A DNA stretch of 35,874 nt, from contig JAAUYQ010000049.1 of the NCBI GenBank assembly GCA_014805015.1, positions 1-35,874 on the forward strand. The letters run 5' to 3'. Shown piece by piece: positions 22,801 through 30,736 of the stretch. The notes under the pieces are model-generated. The model saw nothing but the letters and a program-made list of their open reading frames with translations. It made no database searches and was not told the DNA's origin. Positions within the stretch are counted from its first letter, which is position 1; every line of letters begins with the position of its first letter. The stretch is from Clostridia bacterium (GTDB lineage Bacteria > Bacillota > Clostridia > Christensenellales > Christensenellaceae). Both the position numbers and the translations under genes were made by a program.

Positions 22801-24229
22801 GGTCAAGGAGCTGCGACTGCAGCTGTCCCTTGGCCGCGGCCTGCCGCTTGCGGAAGTTTGCAATGGCAGCACGTTTGCTCTGCTGCACCTGCCGCGGCGT
22901 TGCCGGCTTTTTCCCCGTTCTGCTGATATCATGACTTGAGCGGATCTGCTGATGGTCATGCAGATGCCGCACGCCATGAATGCTGCGTGCTCCTTCCTCA
23001 GAGGGTTTGCCCGACAGCAGCTGCCGCGGTGTTGCCCGCACATGCCGGTGGTCCGGATGCACTGCACTCTTGGCAAGCCTGCTGTCTTCGCGCCGGACTG
23101 TCTCATGGACCTTCTGTTTGCCGTGGGCACTTTTGGCCGTGAAGTCCGTGGTCTGTCCGGTTGCATAGGCCTTAGCCTCGACCGGGCGTACCGCTTCCGG
23201 CTCCGGCTGCTTTAACCGTGTGCGTTTTGGCTTCTCTGTTTGCAGCGCTGCATCGGATGTCAGTACGGACGCGGCCAGCGCCTCTTTCTTTACCTGGTCT
23301 GCCTGCGTTTTTCGCTGTCTGGTCTGGTTCTTTACCGATTCATGCCGGATCTGTTTCTTGAGGTCCTTCGCCCCTGGCTGCCCGGCAGCTGTCTTCTTCT
23401 GCGCAGTCTGCCGGCCCCGGCTGTGCGTGCCGCTTGCCTCAGCCAGCTTCTCGCGCTTCATGCTGAGGTCCACTTTGCGCTGCAGTCCGGTGCGGCCTTG
23501 CGCCGTTTCTCCATCCGGCTTTGATTTTGCCGGTTTCTTCTTTTTCTTCTTCAGCTTGTCTGTTGAAGCAGAGGCCGGAGCGGCCGCCTGCTGCGGCTGC
23601 TGGTACTGAGTCGTGCCGCTTTTGTGCGTGTGTGCGCTCTCGGCCTGCTGCTCGCGCTTTGAGCCGAGATCCACGAAGCGCTCAAGGCGGCTTCCTGTAT
23701 GCGCGGCGTCATTCCCGTGAAGACCGGCTGCCTGCTCATGGACGCCCTGGGCCTCCTGGTGCAAACTGATACTCTGCTGGTGCAGGCTTTCCTCGGCCGC
23801 GGCATCCGCCTCGTACCGGGTTTTCGCTGCCTCTTTCTGCACGTTCATGGCGGTCTGGCGGCGTATCTGCATCTGCTCGTCCGTCTGCCTGCGCATACCG
23901 CGGTTTTCGCCGTAGTTCTGTGTGCCGCGCGCATTGATGGAACGCAGCTCTGACAGGCCCCGCCCCTGCCGCGCCTGGTTGCCTATAACCGGCGCTTCAC
24001 CGGCAGACAATGACGATGCTGCGTGCGGCTGCACGTTCTCTCTTGCCCTGCGTTCGGGTCTGCCTGCGTCTGTGTTACTCTGCCTTACTGCTTCCTGCCC
24101 CGCCCCGGCCGGCGCAGCGTGCGTGCTGTGCGAGGATGACTGACTGAGTTCCCTCGGCGTCGATCCCGGCGGCCGGTTGTAGCTGCCGCCGCCGCGGGGC
24201 GTATGGCCGGTGCTTCCCTTCTGCGCCAT
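19832..24229 (-). CDS. Very large NlpC/P60 cell-wall hydrolase of the conjugation system
   Basis: The protein has 1465 residues. Residues 1 to about 890 are hydrophilic, basic and rich in Lys, Ala, Gln and Arg, with coiled-coil-like stretches and no signal peptide. One transmembrane helix lies near 897-920 (WFSTVAGFLAVIVLLTMLSS). An extracellular linker follows, then an NlpC/P60 domain at about 1146-1296 with catalytic Cys in GYADCSSFVYR, His in SHVGIYAG, and a third polar residue near SSSAHHVVY. A C-terminal domain of about 170 residues has no clear match. Such enzymes (VirB1-like; compare Tn916 Orf14 and CTn CD1107-type proteins) open peptidoglycan for the channel. The ATG follows GGAGG with about nine bases between, 31 bases after virB4. 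The long cytoplasmic part is unusual for a hydrolase. Confidence 0.8.
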   Translation of the reverse strand: MAQKGSTGHTPRGGGSYNRPPGSTPRELSQSSSHSTHAAPAGAGQEAVRQSNTDAGRPERRARENVQPHAASSLSAGEAPVIGNQARQGRGLSELRSINARGTQNYGENRGMRRQTDEQMQIRRQTAMNVQKEAAKTRYEADAAAEESLHQQSISLHQEAQGVHEQAAGLHGNDAAHTGSRLERFVDLGSKREQQAESAHTHKSGTTQYQQPQQAAAPASASTDKLKKKKKKPAKSKPDGETAQGRTGLQRKVDLSMKREKLAEASGTHSRGRQTAQKKTAAGQPGAKDLKKQIRHESVKNQTRQRKTQADQVKKEALAASVLTSDAALQTEKPKRTRLKQPEPEAVRPVEAKAYATGQTTDFTAKSAHGKQKVHETVRREDSRLAKSAVHPDHRHVRATPRQLLSGKPSEEGARSIHGVRHLHDHQQIRSSHDISRTGKKPATPRQVQQSKRAAIANFRKRQAAAKGQLQSQLLDRPDFNKPADPIRRKAAASAAQPGSSGTAQTAAQGAALQGAAAQARTAAVRTQMRRKSTKKSGTGKSSAMTAEERQEKRQVRRAREIAGLATAASAVKGLASDLKKTASVEAKNGNAEGAVIDRMADQLKTNNDRARKMAARMIAKGWEKRRQAKRTETLRLARNQAAALQAERAGAGTASASGVMRPAQPTGGSVLGGVLKKTGHGAGALAKKAGADVGKAALKGTGKTLKAGADAVLDAPKSASGVGPATSAEGKVAEKLEEGIKKAGRDAAAGAVKGASNLLKQKRLDKAAAKQAENILKGVRPRDASPARGVSRDLPSAKEVVKNFKMREMLSKARQKKVLEQAAQSKASLTKAADTAKKAANAKKLTQKAASRKAAQKQAQKAMQKKAAQSAAGNAGKGLFSLNARTEIIKTPMLKWFSTVAGFLAVIVLLTMLSSVFSFASGESVDVAGIGGLIREEDAEGIGNMWKSLRSDFEEDVNEEYSSVLSYYQSMTGPKDELNCWIRWNDSDDGEMIDNFLDVLAIYAWEKAFDTHGEKPIDKIDATQIDAIREIYLRMNVIDQPPTVYETDITEPVLDADGNPTGETVVVGTKRDVILCVHNYKLHDQYVKDEFGYDDDTIQLLHDWIQPPSEKARLLWEVLADPIMEILGMTFEQAGGSYNYSNIMGILPYGSAGAVLQECQKYVGWIYSQDVNLRMATGYADCSSFVYRVFKAFGVDFGGNTTSGAEHQWCDEQGLTFWHKSNGPVDISSWQPGDVIFWSLNGYNGQHENTSHVGIYAGNNSVYEASSSAHHVVYREFVQNPDKVIAVARLISSTQFTWDGSLTPMNAQGQILTGDDPHPVTDDFVQSGICGEYTGIYDQSWTGLSGQIYQQWLARGAQFDGHLAVMDGCYLVAVSPERVCSEGYRITIILEGGIQIPAITLDEKGQDRHTKYNDYTEGSYWGHKQSGGYSLVEWEASGVCNPDLMAKGWYGRKVVDIRVHGRWM

Positions 24230-24260
24230 GGGCGCTCCCTCCCTTCCCTGCCCTTACGGG

Positions 24261-24656
24261 CTACGCTGTCTTCTGCAGCGGTATTACGTTCTGCGCACTC
24301 TGTGCCCTCGCTTCTTCCTGTTCTGCCTTCTGCACCTGCGCCACCTCGTCGAGCTTGGTTGTCGCCACGCGGTACAGGTTCGTGTTCTTACTGATTGTTG
24401 CATCCAGCGGAATGATGGTTTTGCCGGCGCGCATAAGGCCGTGCCCCGGTTCTGCCCGGTGCAGGAACCCCTGCTGATCGTCGGACAAGCCAAACAGTTC
24501 CTGGGCGCCTTCGCGGTCGTCCGCGCTCATGCCCATCATAAAAACAAACTCCGAGTTGGACATCATCTCACGTCCCTTCTCGGAGTCTTTTACTGCGTTC
24601 AGCGACTGTGTGATTCCAGTCGGAAGGCCGCCGTATTTCCTGCATCGTTTCCAAAA
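24261..24656 (-). CDS. virB4: VirB4-like conjugation ATPase, second exon
   Basis: This exon supplies the last 131 residues of VirB4. It opens with FWKRCRKYGGLPTGITQ, the conserved motif that follows Walker B in VirB4/TraE proteins, then NSEFVFMMG and a 100-residue tail. An apparent ATG start inside it (at 24566) is not the real start. Spliced onto the exon at 27180-29222 it gives EYLWG-FWKRCRKYGG with no gap or frame change, for a total of 812 residues, normal for the family. The stop is 31 bases before the NlpC/P60 gene. Confidence 0.85.
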   Translation of the reverse strand, partial: FWKRCRKYGGLPTGITQSLNAVKDSEKGREMMSNSEFVFMMGMSADDREGAQELFGLSDDQQGFLHRAEPGHGLMRAGKTIIPLDATISKNTNLYRVATTKLDEVAQVQKAEQEEARAQSAQNVIPLQKTA

Positions 24657-24716
24657 GTAGGGTAAGCACCCAGCGCCTTACCGGGTTGCCCCGGCAGGTT
24701 TCCATGTACTCCCCTC

Positions 24717-24753
24717 CAAACCGGACGTACATGTCTCGATGTATCCGGCTTTC
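24717..24753 (-). ncRNA. Domain V of the virB4 group II intron
   Basis: The hairpin has an AGC triad at its 5' side (AAAGCCGGAT), the opposite strand GTCCGGTTT, a two-base AC bulge, and a GAGA tip. The base pair closing the tip is C opposite C here, whereas the sister intron has a proper G-C pair. Confidence 0.8.
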
Positions 24754-24763
24754 CAGATATTAC

Positions 24764-26590
24764 CTAGTCAAGTCTTCCAGCATGCAAGTCCCGGTGGCAT
24801 TTGGGGCAGAGCGCCATGGTCTTGCGGTTCCGCTCGATCATTTTACGCTCCCACGCCTTTTTGCCCTTGAGGTCCTTGAGTTTTCTTACGTGATGTATTT
24901 CGATTTCTTCGCTTTCAGCGCCGCACCACTCACATTTCCCAGCCTGCAGCCTGTCGAGAAGACTGGTCCGCGCCAGGGTCCACAATACCTTGTCTTCCTG
25001 GTACGGATCCTTCTTTGACACGGCAAACGGGTCGTGCGCGAAGCCCTGGTTGTAGAAGACGGCCTTTTTGTGCTGGCCTTTTGCAGTCTCATACTGGACC
25101 GCAAAGTCCTTGCCGTCCCGGTACTTCTTTACGATCTTCTTGATCGTTGTGCGGTACTTAGCCGCAAACGTCTTATACATGCTGTACTTCATCACGTAGC
25201 GGAATTTGGACAGCACGCTCGCATTGTTTGCCAGCCGATAATAGTTATACAGCTCGCGAATTTCTGCGTTATAGCGGCTCAGGATCTCCAAGTCATCCAA
25301 GTGCAGCAGATACGATCTTTTGGTGGGTTCATAGACTTCTTTGCCTTCCACCATTTTGATCTTCAGTGCGCCGTAACCCTGCAGCTTCTTCACCCATACT
25401 TCATGCGGTATGTACAGCGCAATCGTGCCGGAGCGGGGCCGCTTGCGGACTCCCAGTGCGTTCTTCTCCGTGTTCTGGCTGTACGTGGTTGTTACGGCGT
25501 ATCCCAGGAAATGCGCGAAGTCCCGTCCGTGCGTGATCAGCGTCTTTTCTTCGCTCATGTCCAGTTTGAGAGTCTGTTTCAGAAACTCTTCCACAGTCCT
25601 CTTTACGTATTCCGCGTCCTTGCGGCTTCCAATGACGCCAATAAGAAAGTCATCGGCGTAGCGCACATACTGAACGCGTTTGTAGTTCGGGTCCGCTGCG
25701 TCTTTGACGGGCAGTTTAGAGCGCAGCTGCCTGAGCTGCTTTATCTCTTTGATCCGCGCCTTGATCTCACTCGCATTGATCTGGTCGCGGTCATCGTCCA
25801 AAGCCTTGCTCAGCTTACGGATCTTCCGGTTATACGCCTGGTATTCCGGGTTGTCTCTTCTGACAGTGCCGCAGTCGTATTCTTTCTTGAAGTCCTGCAT
25901 AAACTTGTCAAGTTCGTGCAGATAGATGTTGGAAAGAACCGGACTGATAACAGAACCCTGCGGCGTTCCCGAATAGGTGTTGTGGTACTCCCACTGTTCC
26001 ATGTATCCGGCTTTGAGAAACTTCCAAAGCAGATCAATGAACCTTCCGTCGTCTATTCGCTTGCTTACAAGATTCGCAAGCACATGGTGGTCAATATTGT
26101 CGAAGCACCCTTTGATGTCTCCCTCTATGAACCACTTCGTGCTTTTGAAGCCCTTCTGCATTTGACTCAGGGCTGTATGGCAGCTTCTGTCAGGGCGGAA
26201 GCCATGGGAAGTATCCAGAAACGTCGGTTCCCATATGGCTTCCAGGATCATCCGCATTACTTCCTGCACGAGCTTGTCTTCAAATGCAGGAATGCCTATC
26301 GGCCTCGTTTCTCCGTTTTTCTTGGGAATGTAGGTCCGTCTGGCAGGGGCCGGATGATAGCTGTAGTTTTTCATGGACTCGATCAGGTCCATGATGCGTT
26401 TTTCGTTCATCCCGTCGATGGTCTTGTCATCGGTGCCGGGGGTCAGATTCCCCTGCCTGCCACTGATCCTCGCGTAGGCCAGCAGGTAGAACCTTGGGTT
26501 GTAGAAATTCCGGTACAGGCGCTTGAACCTGTAGCTTTCATCGCATGCTTTTGAACTCAAATGGTTCAAAACTTCATTTGGATCTCTCAT
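24764..26590 (-). CDS. ltrA: Group II intron reverse transcriptase/maturase with HNH endonuclease
   Basis: The protein has 609 residues from the ATG at 26590, chosen by homology to the sister intron protein, which starts at the same point; GGAGG lies very close upstream. The reverse transcriptase domain (about 80-400) shows GIPAFEDKLVQE, the TSHGFRPDRSCH region, GDIKGCFDNIDHH, SGTPQGSVISPVLSN and the catalytic YVRYADDF. A maturase (X) region follows. The C-terminal HNH domain has CEWCG, EIHHVRKLKDLKG and CPKCHRDLH. Together these promote splicing and retrohoming by target-primed reverse transcription. The open frame continues to 26821, but that part lies in intron RNA structure. It looks intact and functional. 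Confidence 0.9.
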   Translation of the reverse strand: MRDPNEVLNHLSSKACDESYRFKRLYRNFYNPRFYLLAYARISGRQGNLTPGTDDKTIDGMNEKRIMDLIESMKNYSYHPAPARRTYIPKKNGETRPIGIPAFEDKLVQEVMRMILEAIWEPTFLDTSHGFRPDRSCHTALSQMQKGFKSTKWFIEGDIKGCFDNIDHHVLANLVSKRIDDGRFIDLLWKFLKAGYMEQWEYHNTYSGTPQGSVISPVLSNIYLHELDKFMQDFKKEYDCGTVRRDNPEYQAYNRKIRKLSKALDDDRDQINASEIKARIKEIKQLRQLRSKLPVKDAADPNYKRVQYVRYADDFLIGVIGSRKDAEYVKRTVEEFLKQTLKLDMSEEKTLITHGRDFAHFLGYAVTTTYSQNTEKNALGVRKRPRSGTIALYIPHEVWVKKLQGYGALKIKMVEGKEVYEPTKRSYLLHLDDLEILSRYNAEIRELYNYYRLANNASVLSKFRYVMKYSMYKTFAAKYRTTIKKIVKKYRDGKDFAVQYETAKGQHKKAVFYNQGFAHDPFAVSKKDPYQEDKVLWTLARTSLLDRLQAGKCEWCGAESEEIEIHHVRKLKDLKGKKAWERKMIERNRKTMALCPKCHRDLHAGRLD

Positions 26591-26855
26591 GTCCTCCGCA
26601 ATGTATCCATCTTCTGTTTTGTTAATATCCTGCCGCCCTTCGCCATGCGGCCGGCTTTCCCGACCCCGGACTACTATGGCGGCTCCGTTGCCATGCCAGA
26701 TATTCAGTACCTCTGCACATAGCCGTTTCCGGCTTTCCGGTTTAGGCAATCCTCGGTTAGAGCCATGAGAAAAAGCGTGCTGTGATGTCGGACCGGACGT
26801 TCGCCCGTTACTGCGCGCCACAGTTGGAACACTGCAGACATTCCTGCAAGCAACC

Positions 26856-26861
26856 TGGGGC
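26856..26861 (-). other. Candidate EBS1 of the virB4 intron
   Basis: On the minus strand this reads GCCCCA, complementary to the last six bases of the 5' exon (TGGGGT) with one G-T wobble. It lies 318 bases from the intron start, matching the EBS1 candidate of the sister intron (325 bases). Confidence 0.5.
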
Positions 26862-27179
26862 TTTTGCTGCTTGCTGCAGTGTGCAGCACGTTAGTCATCG
26901 TGTACTGCTGGCTACCGTAGACCTCCTTGGACTGTCCTTCAGGCAGTTTAGCTTTGATCCTTGTTCACAGCGTTACGTCTTGCTGTTCAGTCGCCGAATG
27001 GATGACTCTTCTGACTTACAGCTTTATATCGGCATGCTATGGTCCCCTTCCGGGTTTCCCCTCCGGGTAAGCCGACTGACGATAAGGGGAGTTTCCTCAT
27101 GAATGTCTTTCCTTACTGCCGTGCTGATGGCAGATTTCTCATGCTCCGTACGGCCCATTCAGGCCGCTTCCGAGCGCAC

Positions 27180-29222
27180 ACCCCAAAGGTATTCTTGTGT
27201 TTGTGGGTAATTGAGTAAAGTCCAGATCTCGTCGCACCATACCCAGGTATGAATGCCGGCATTTCGGTTGCGTGCCACGCGCCGGTCAATTTCATCGAGC
27301 ACAACCATCATGCCAAGGTCACGCATCTGCGGCGACAGGTCCTTGATGTCGAAACACACGATCCGGTTGTCGATGTTGACGTTGGTCGGCTGTGCGAATG
27401 TGTTGAGTGATCCGGTTGTGTAGATCTCCATGGCGAGCGCCACTTCATGGGCCGCCGCTTCCGGCTGCTGCATCAGTTCTTCATACAGTGTCCGAAGCGT
27501 TGGGGCCGGACTTCCCGGTGTCTGCTGATGCCGCGAAAGCACCGCATATACGCACCGGTCGAGCACGGATCTCTGCGCGCCGTTCATCATGCCGCGCATC
27601 ATCAGGTCCGCCGCACCGCTGACAACGCCGCACTTCAGTGTGACCGCATCGTCGCCGGCGTCAAAGTCACGGCTGATGTCCATGAGGTTGATGTGCTGCT
27701 TGGATTCCGCAGAAATATGGATGACCTGGCCGTTCAGCCATTCCACGACGCGCGAATATTCACCGTCGGGATCGAGAATGATCATGTCGTCATTCGTCGC
27801 GAGGTACACCGAATACATCTCCGACTTTGCAAGAACGCTTTTGCCGCCGCCTGCGTCTCCAACAATGAATCCATTGCCGTTCTTGTACCGCATCCTGTCC
27901 ATCATAATGAGATTACGGCTGATCTCATTGCATCCGTACACAATCCCGCCCGGTTCAAAGATTTCCTTGGTGCGGAACGGTACAATGAATGACGCATTCT
28001 CAGATGATATGATGCGGCGCTGACCGACGAGCTCCAATCCGTAAGGAAGCGCGGTGTTGAGCCCGTACTCCTGACGGAACCGGAGAATCCCGATGTCAGC
28101 ACCTTTGCCTTTGCCGGTTGACTGGATTGTGTTGGTGTCCAGGTCAAGCTGTTCAAGAGAATCAGCCATGTGGATGATGACGACCTGCGCAAGAACAAGT
28201 CTTTGATCCTCTTTATTTATTATGTCGAACATGTAATCACATGTCTCGCGTTCTTCTTCAAGGTGTCTGGGGATGGCGGCGTTCCAGTTTCCTTCCTTGC
28301 CGCTGTTCACCGTTCTCTTGCGGATATCGCCTTCCACCTTGTCCTTGTGCCGGTTGATGATCTTGAGGGCCTGGTCCTTTGCCATGGCAACGTAATCGGC
28401 CGTCACGATCATCTCCCTCGGCATGTTCATAATGTCGCTGATCAGCGTGTCATCCATGTTTGTCGGGAAGTCGCGAATCATCAGAGCACGGCCGTAGCGG
28501 TCATCAATGCGGAAGTAGCTGCCGCCGGGGTGAAACTCAATCCCGTCGGGCGCAATCTTGTCCGCCCACATGCGCTTGTTGTTGGCCGGGTTCTGCTTCT
28601 TCAGCTTCTTCTTTTCCTTGGCTGACAGCTTCATCTCGTCCACGTCCTGCCGTTCCCAGAGAGCGCCGGGCCGCAGGAACCGGCTCAGTGTTTCCAGCCG
28701 GTCATCCGCGTTCTGCCGCTTTGCCTTTGTTCCCAGCGCATTAAAATCGCGGAACAGGTTGTCCTGCATCCTACTAAACCAAATGGCTGCATGATCTTTG
28801 GAGTCATGCACGCCGCTCAGCACGAGGATGCGGTCGCGGTGGATATGGTTGTCGCCCTTGATGGCACGCTCCCAGTTGATCTCGTTGAGTTCTTCCCGGA
28901 GCGGATCCTTGCTGTCACCCTGCATCTTCAGATCAATCGCCTGGTGCAGCTTGTCCTCGTCCTCAAGCCGGTTGATGACGACGACCTTCATCTCGACGTC
29001 AGAAGCAACCGACTTAATGATCTCTTCGTATTTCAGCAGTATGTCTGCCTGGTTCTCTTCACTGGTTGCCGTATAGTTCGTGTCGTCAATGGCGTACGCG
29101 CACGAATATACCCGGCCGTGCTTCATCATCCCGTCCGCATACACTTCCTCAATAGGAATGCTTTTCTGCGTCGTTTTCGGATTCCTGTACACGACCGGAG
29201 CTGCATGTGTCTGTTTCGCCAT
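27180..29222 (-). CDS. virB4: VirB4-like conjugation ATPase, first exon
   Basis: This exon encodes residues 1-681 of VirB4 (TcpF/TraE-like), the cytoplasmic ATPase that powers assembly of the type IV secretion channel. The N-terminal part (1-430) is the VirB4 domain. Walker A is GDAGGGKSVLAK near residue 440, and Walker B is WVWCDEIW near 667, followed by TLLNYPQTQEYLWG up to the splice point. The ATG at 29222 follows GGAGG by four bases and is 18 bases after the PrgI-like gene. Without splicing the frame adds VRSEAA and stops at 27159, losing the conserved TGITQ motif. It is an intron-split but otherwise intact gene. Confidence 0.9.
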
Positions 29223-29240
29223 GCATCCTCCTTGTCTCTT

Positions 29241-30734
29241 CTACTGTCCTGCCCGGCGCCTCCTGTAGTCGCCCGGCTCGCGTGATCTGCCGCCCTGCAG
29301 CGGAATGATCTTGCGCTCCTGGCGCATCGTATTCATCAGGCGCTCCTGCATACGCCGGTTTCTTGCTGCCGATGCCAGCGCTGCGGTTCTGTCCGGCTGC
29401 CGTTTCGGTTCCGGCTCAGCTTCCGCCTGCGGCTCTGCTGGGTCTTCGTCTTCCGGCATCTCTGCCGCCGCGGACGTAACGGGATCAGCGTCAGCCTCCG
29501 AACCAGCGGGGATATCCTCCGGCTCGGCCGCTGGGTTTTCTTCTGCACTTTCCTGCATCTGCACGGGGCGCCTGTAAGCCGTCTGATCGTCCGCGCCGGC
29601 TGCCTGCACAGTAAGCATCTCTTCCTCCGTGACATCCTGCTCAGCCGGATCTGAACCGCCGTATGGCTGATCGTCCGTACCGGAGGCCTGCACTGCCAGG
29701 ATCTCTTCTGCTGTGACATCTTCTTCAGCCGGATCTGAGCTGTCCTGCGGCTCTGCCGCCACGGCAGTGTCCGTCCCGCCCTGCGGGGTGCTGGGCGCGT
29801 AAGGTGCCGGGCCGGCTTCATTCACTTCTGCCGGCATATCAGCCGGTGCCGCAGTGACTGCGCCGTCCGTTGCCGCACTCACTGTTTCTCCCTGCGGCTC
29901 TGCAGCTGACGGCTCCGCCGCTGCCGGCTGAGCGCTGTAGCCGCTGCCGTTGCCGCCTCCAGCATCGCGCCAGTCCTGATCCGGCTTGTCATATCCAATA
30001 CGCCTGTAGTCCACACTGTTCTCCTTGTTTGCCTCGGCAGGTTCTGTGTCCTGCACTGCCCCTGGCTGCGCTTTGAGTTTCCGGCGGCCTGCGCCCGAAG
30101 CCTTTGCCGCAGCCCTTGCGGCTTTTGCCTCTTTTGTCTGCGCCCGGTTCTGCTCTTTGATCTGGCGGTTATACGCCTTGCGTCTCTGGCTTTCCGCCTT
30201 CCGGATCTGCCTGGGCGTCATGCCCTCGGCTTCCTCCGGCGACAGCATCCAGGGTTCCGTATCCTGCACCGTGACTTCCATGGCTTCTTCTGCCGATGCG
30301 CTTATCTGTCTTGCCATCTCTCCCCCGTCGGTTATATCTGGACTGCCGGCTGTCTGGCCGTCTTGTTCTTCATCCGTGAGATAATCAGCGGGGCGGAAGC
30401 ATGTCCGCCCGCCGATCTCTCCGCGCCACAGGAAATCATAGACAATATTGTCCGATTCATAGTGACGCGTGATTGGATTCGTGAAGTGGGAGTCCCACCA
30501 CGCTTTAATGTACTTTTCCAGCGGGATACCTTCCGGCTGAAAGAAACCGAACATGATGATCGCAAAGCCGACCAGCATAGGTACGACCTGCGGGACAGGC
30601 AGCAGATACGATCCGAGCAGAATGACTGCGCCCCCGAGGATTCCGAAAACAGTCTGCCGGGGACTCATGCCGAGGAAAAAATTCTCGGTATATTTCGAGA
30701 TGTCCGCTACAAAGCGGGTCTGCATTTTTCTCAT
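29241..30734 (-). CDS. PrgI/VirB3-like membrane protein with long disordered C-terminal extension
   Basis: The protein has 497 residues. The first 115 match the PrgI family: RFVADISKYTENFFLGMSPR, then two adjacent transmembrane helices (VFGILGGAVILLGSYLL and VPMLVGFAIIMFGFF), then EGIPLEKYIKAW. PrgI-type proteins act like VirB3 next to VirB4. Family members are usually about 110-130 residues. Here a further 370 residues follow: a basic stretch (RQIRKAESQRRKAYNRQ) and long acidic Ala/Glu/Pro-rich repeats containing paired units DPAEEDVTAEEILAVQA and DPAEQDVTEEEMLTVQA, then a basic end. It lies between the TrbL-like gene and virB4. Confidence 0.8.
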   Translation of the reverse strand: MRKMQTRFVADISKYTENFFLGMSPRQTVFGILGGAVILLGSYLLPVPQVVPMLVGFAIIMFGFFQPEGIPLEKYIKAWWDSHFTNPITRHYESDNIVYDFLWRGEIGGRTCFRPADYLTDEEQDGQTAGSPDITDGGEMARQISASAEEAMEVTVQDTEPWMLSPEEAEGMTPRQIRKAESQRRKAYNRQIKEQNRAQTKEAKAARAAAKASGAGRRKLKAQPGAVQDTEPAEANKENSVDYRRIGYDKPDQDWRDAGGGNGSGYSAQPAAAEPSAAEPQGETVSAATDGAVTAAPADMPAEVNEAGPAPYAPSTPQGGTDTAVAAEPQDSSDPAEEDVTAEEILAVQASGTDDQPYGGSDPAEQDVTEEEMLTVQAAGADDQTAYRRPVQMQESAEENPAAEPEDIPAGSEADADPVTSAAAEMPEDEDPAEPQAEAEPEPKRQPDRTAALASAARNRRMQERLMNTMRQERKIIPLQGGRSREPGDYRRRRAGQ

Positions 30735-30736
30735 GC

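Larger units (their letters stand above)
24657..27179 (-). mobile_element. Group II intron in virB4
   Basis: The intron of 2523 bases starts with GTGCG (27179-27175) and ends CTTACCCTAC (24657), with a likely branch-point A seven bases from the end. It contains a domain V hairpin just after the reverse transcriptase gene, and about 590 bases of non-coding RNA (domains I-III) before it. The flanking exons join to restore VirB4. If unspliced, the ATPase would stop after six intron-coded residues. The intron is closely related to the one in virD4 (32900-35418). Confidence 0.9.

Noticed and set aside
21393-22934. Long plus-strand open frame (513 codons) opposite the NlpC/P60 gene
   Set aside because: It is a shadow of a GC-rich, Ala/Lys-rich gene. 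It has no ribosome site or recognisable domain, and the minus-strand gene is certain.
25034-26554. Plus-strand open frame (506 codons) opposite the virB4 intron reverse transcriptase
   Set aside because: It is antisense to a clear reverse transcriptase. The matching shadow opposite the sister gene is broken into pieces, so there is no selection for it.
24261-29222. virB4 as a pseudogene in two fragments
   Set aside because: The break coincides with exact group II intron ends and the exons join without loss, so a split but functional gene fits better.
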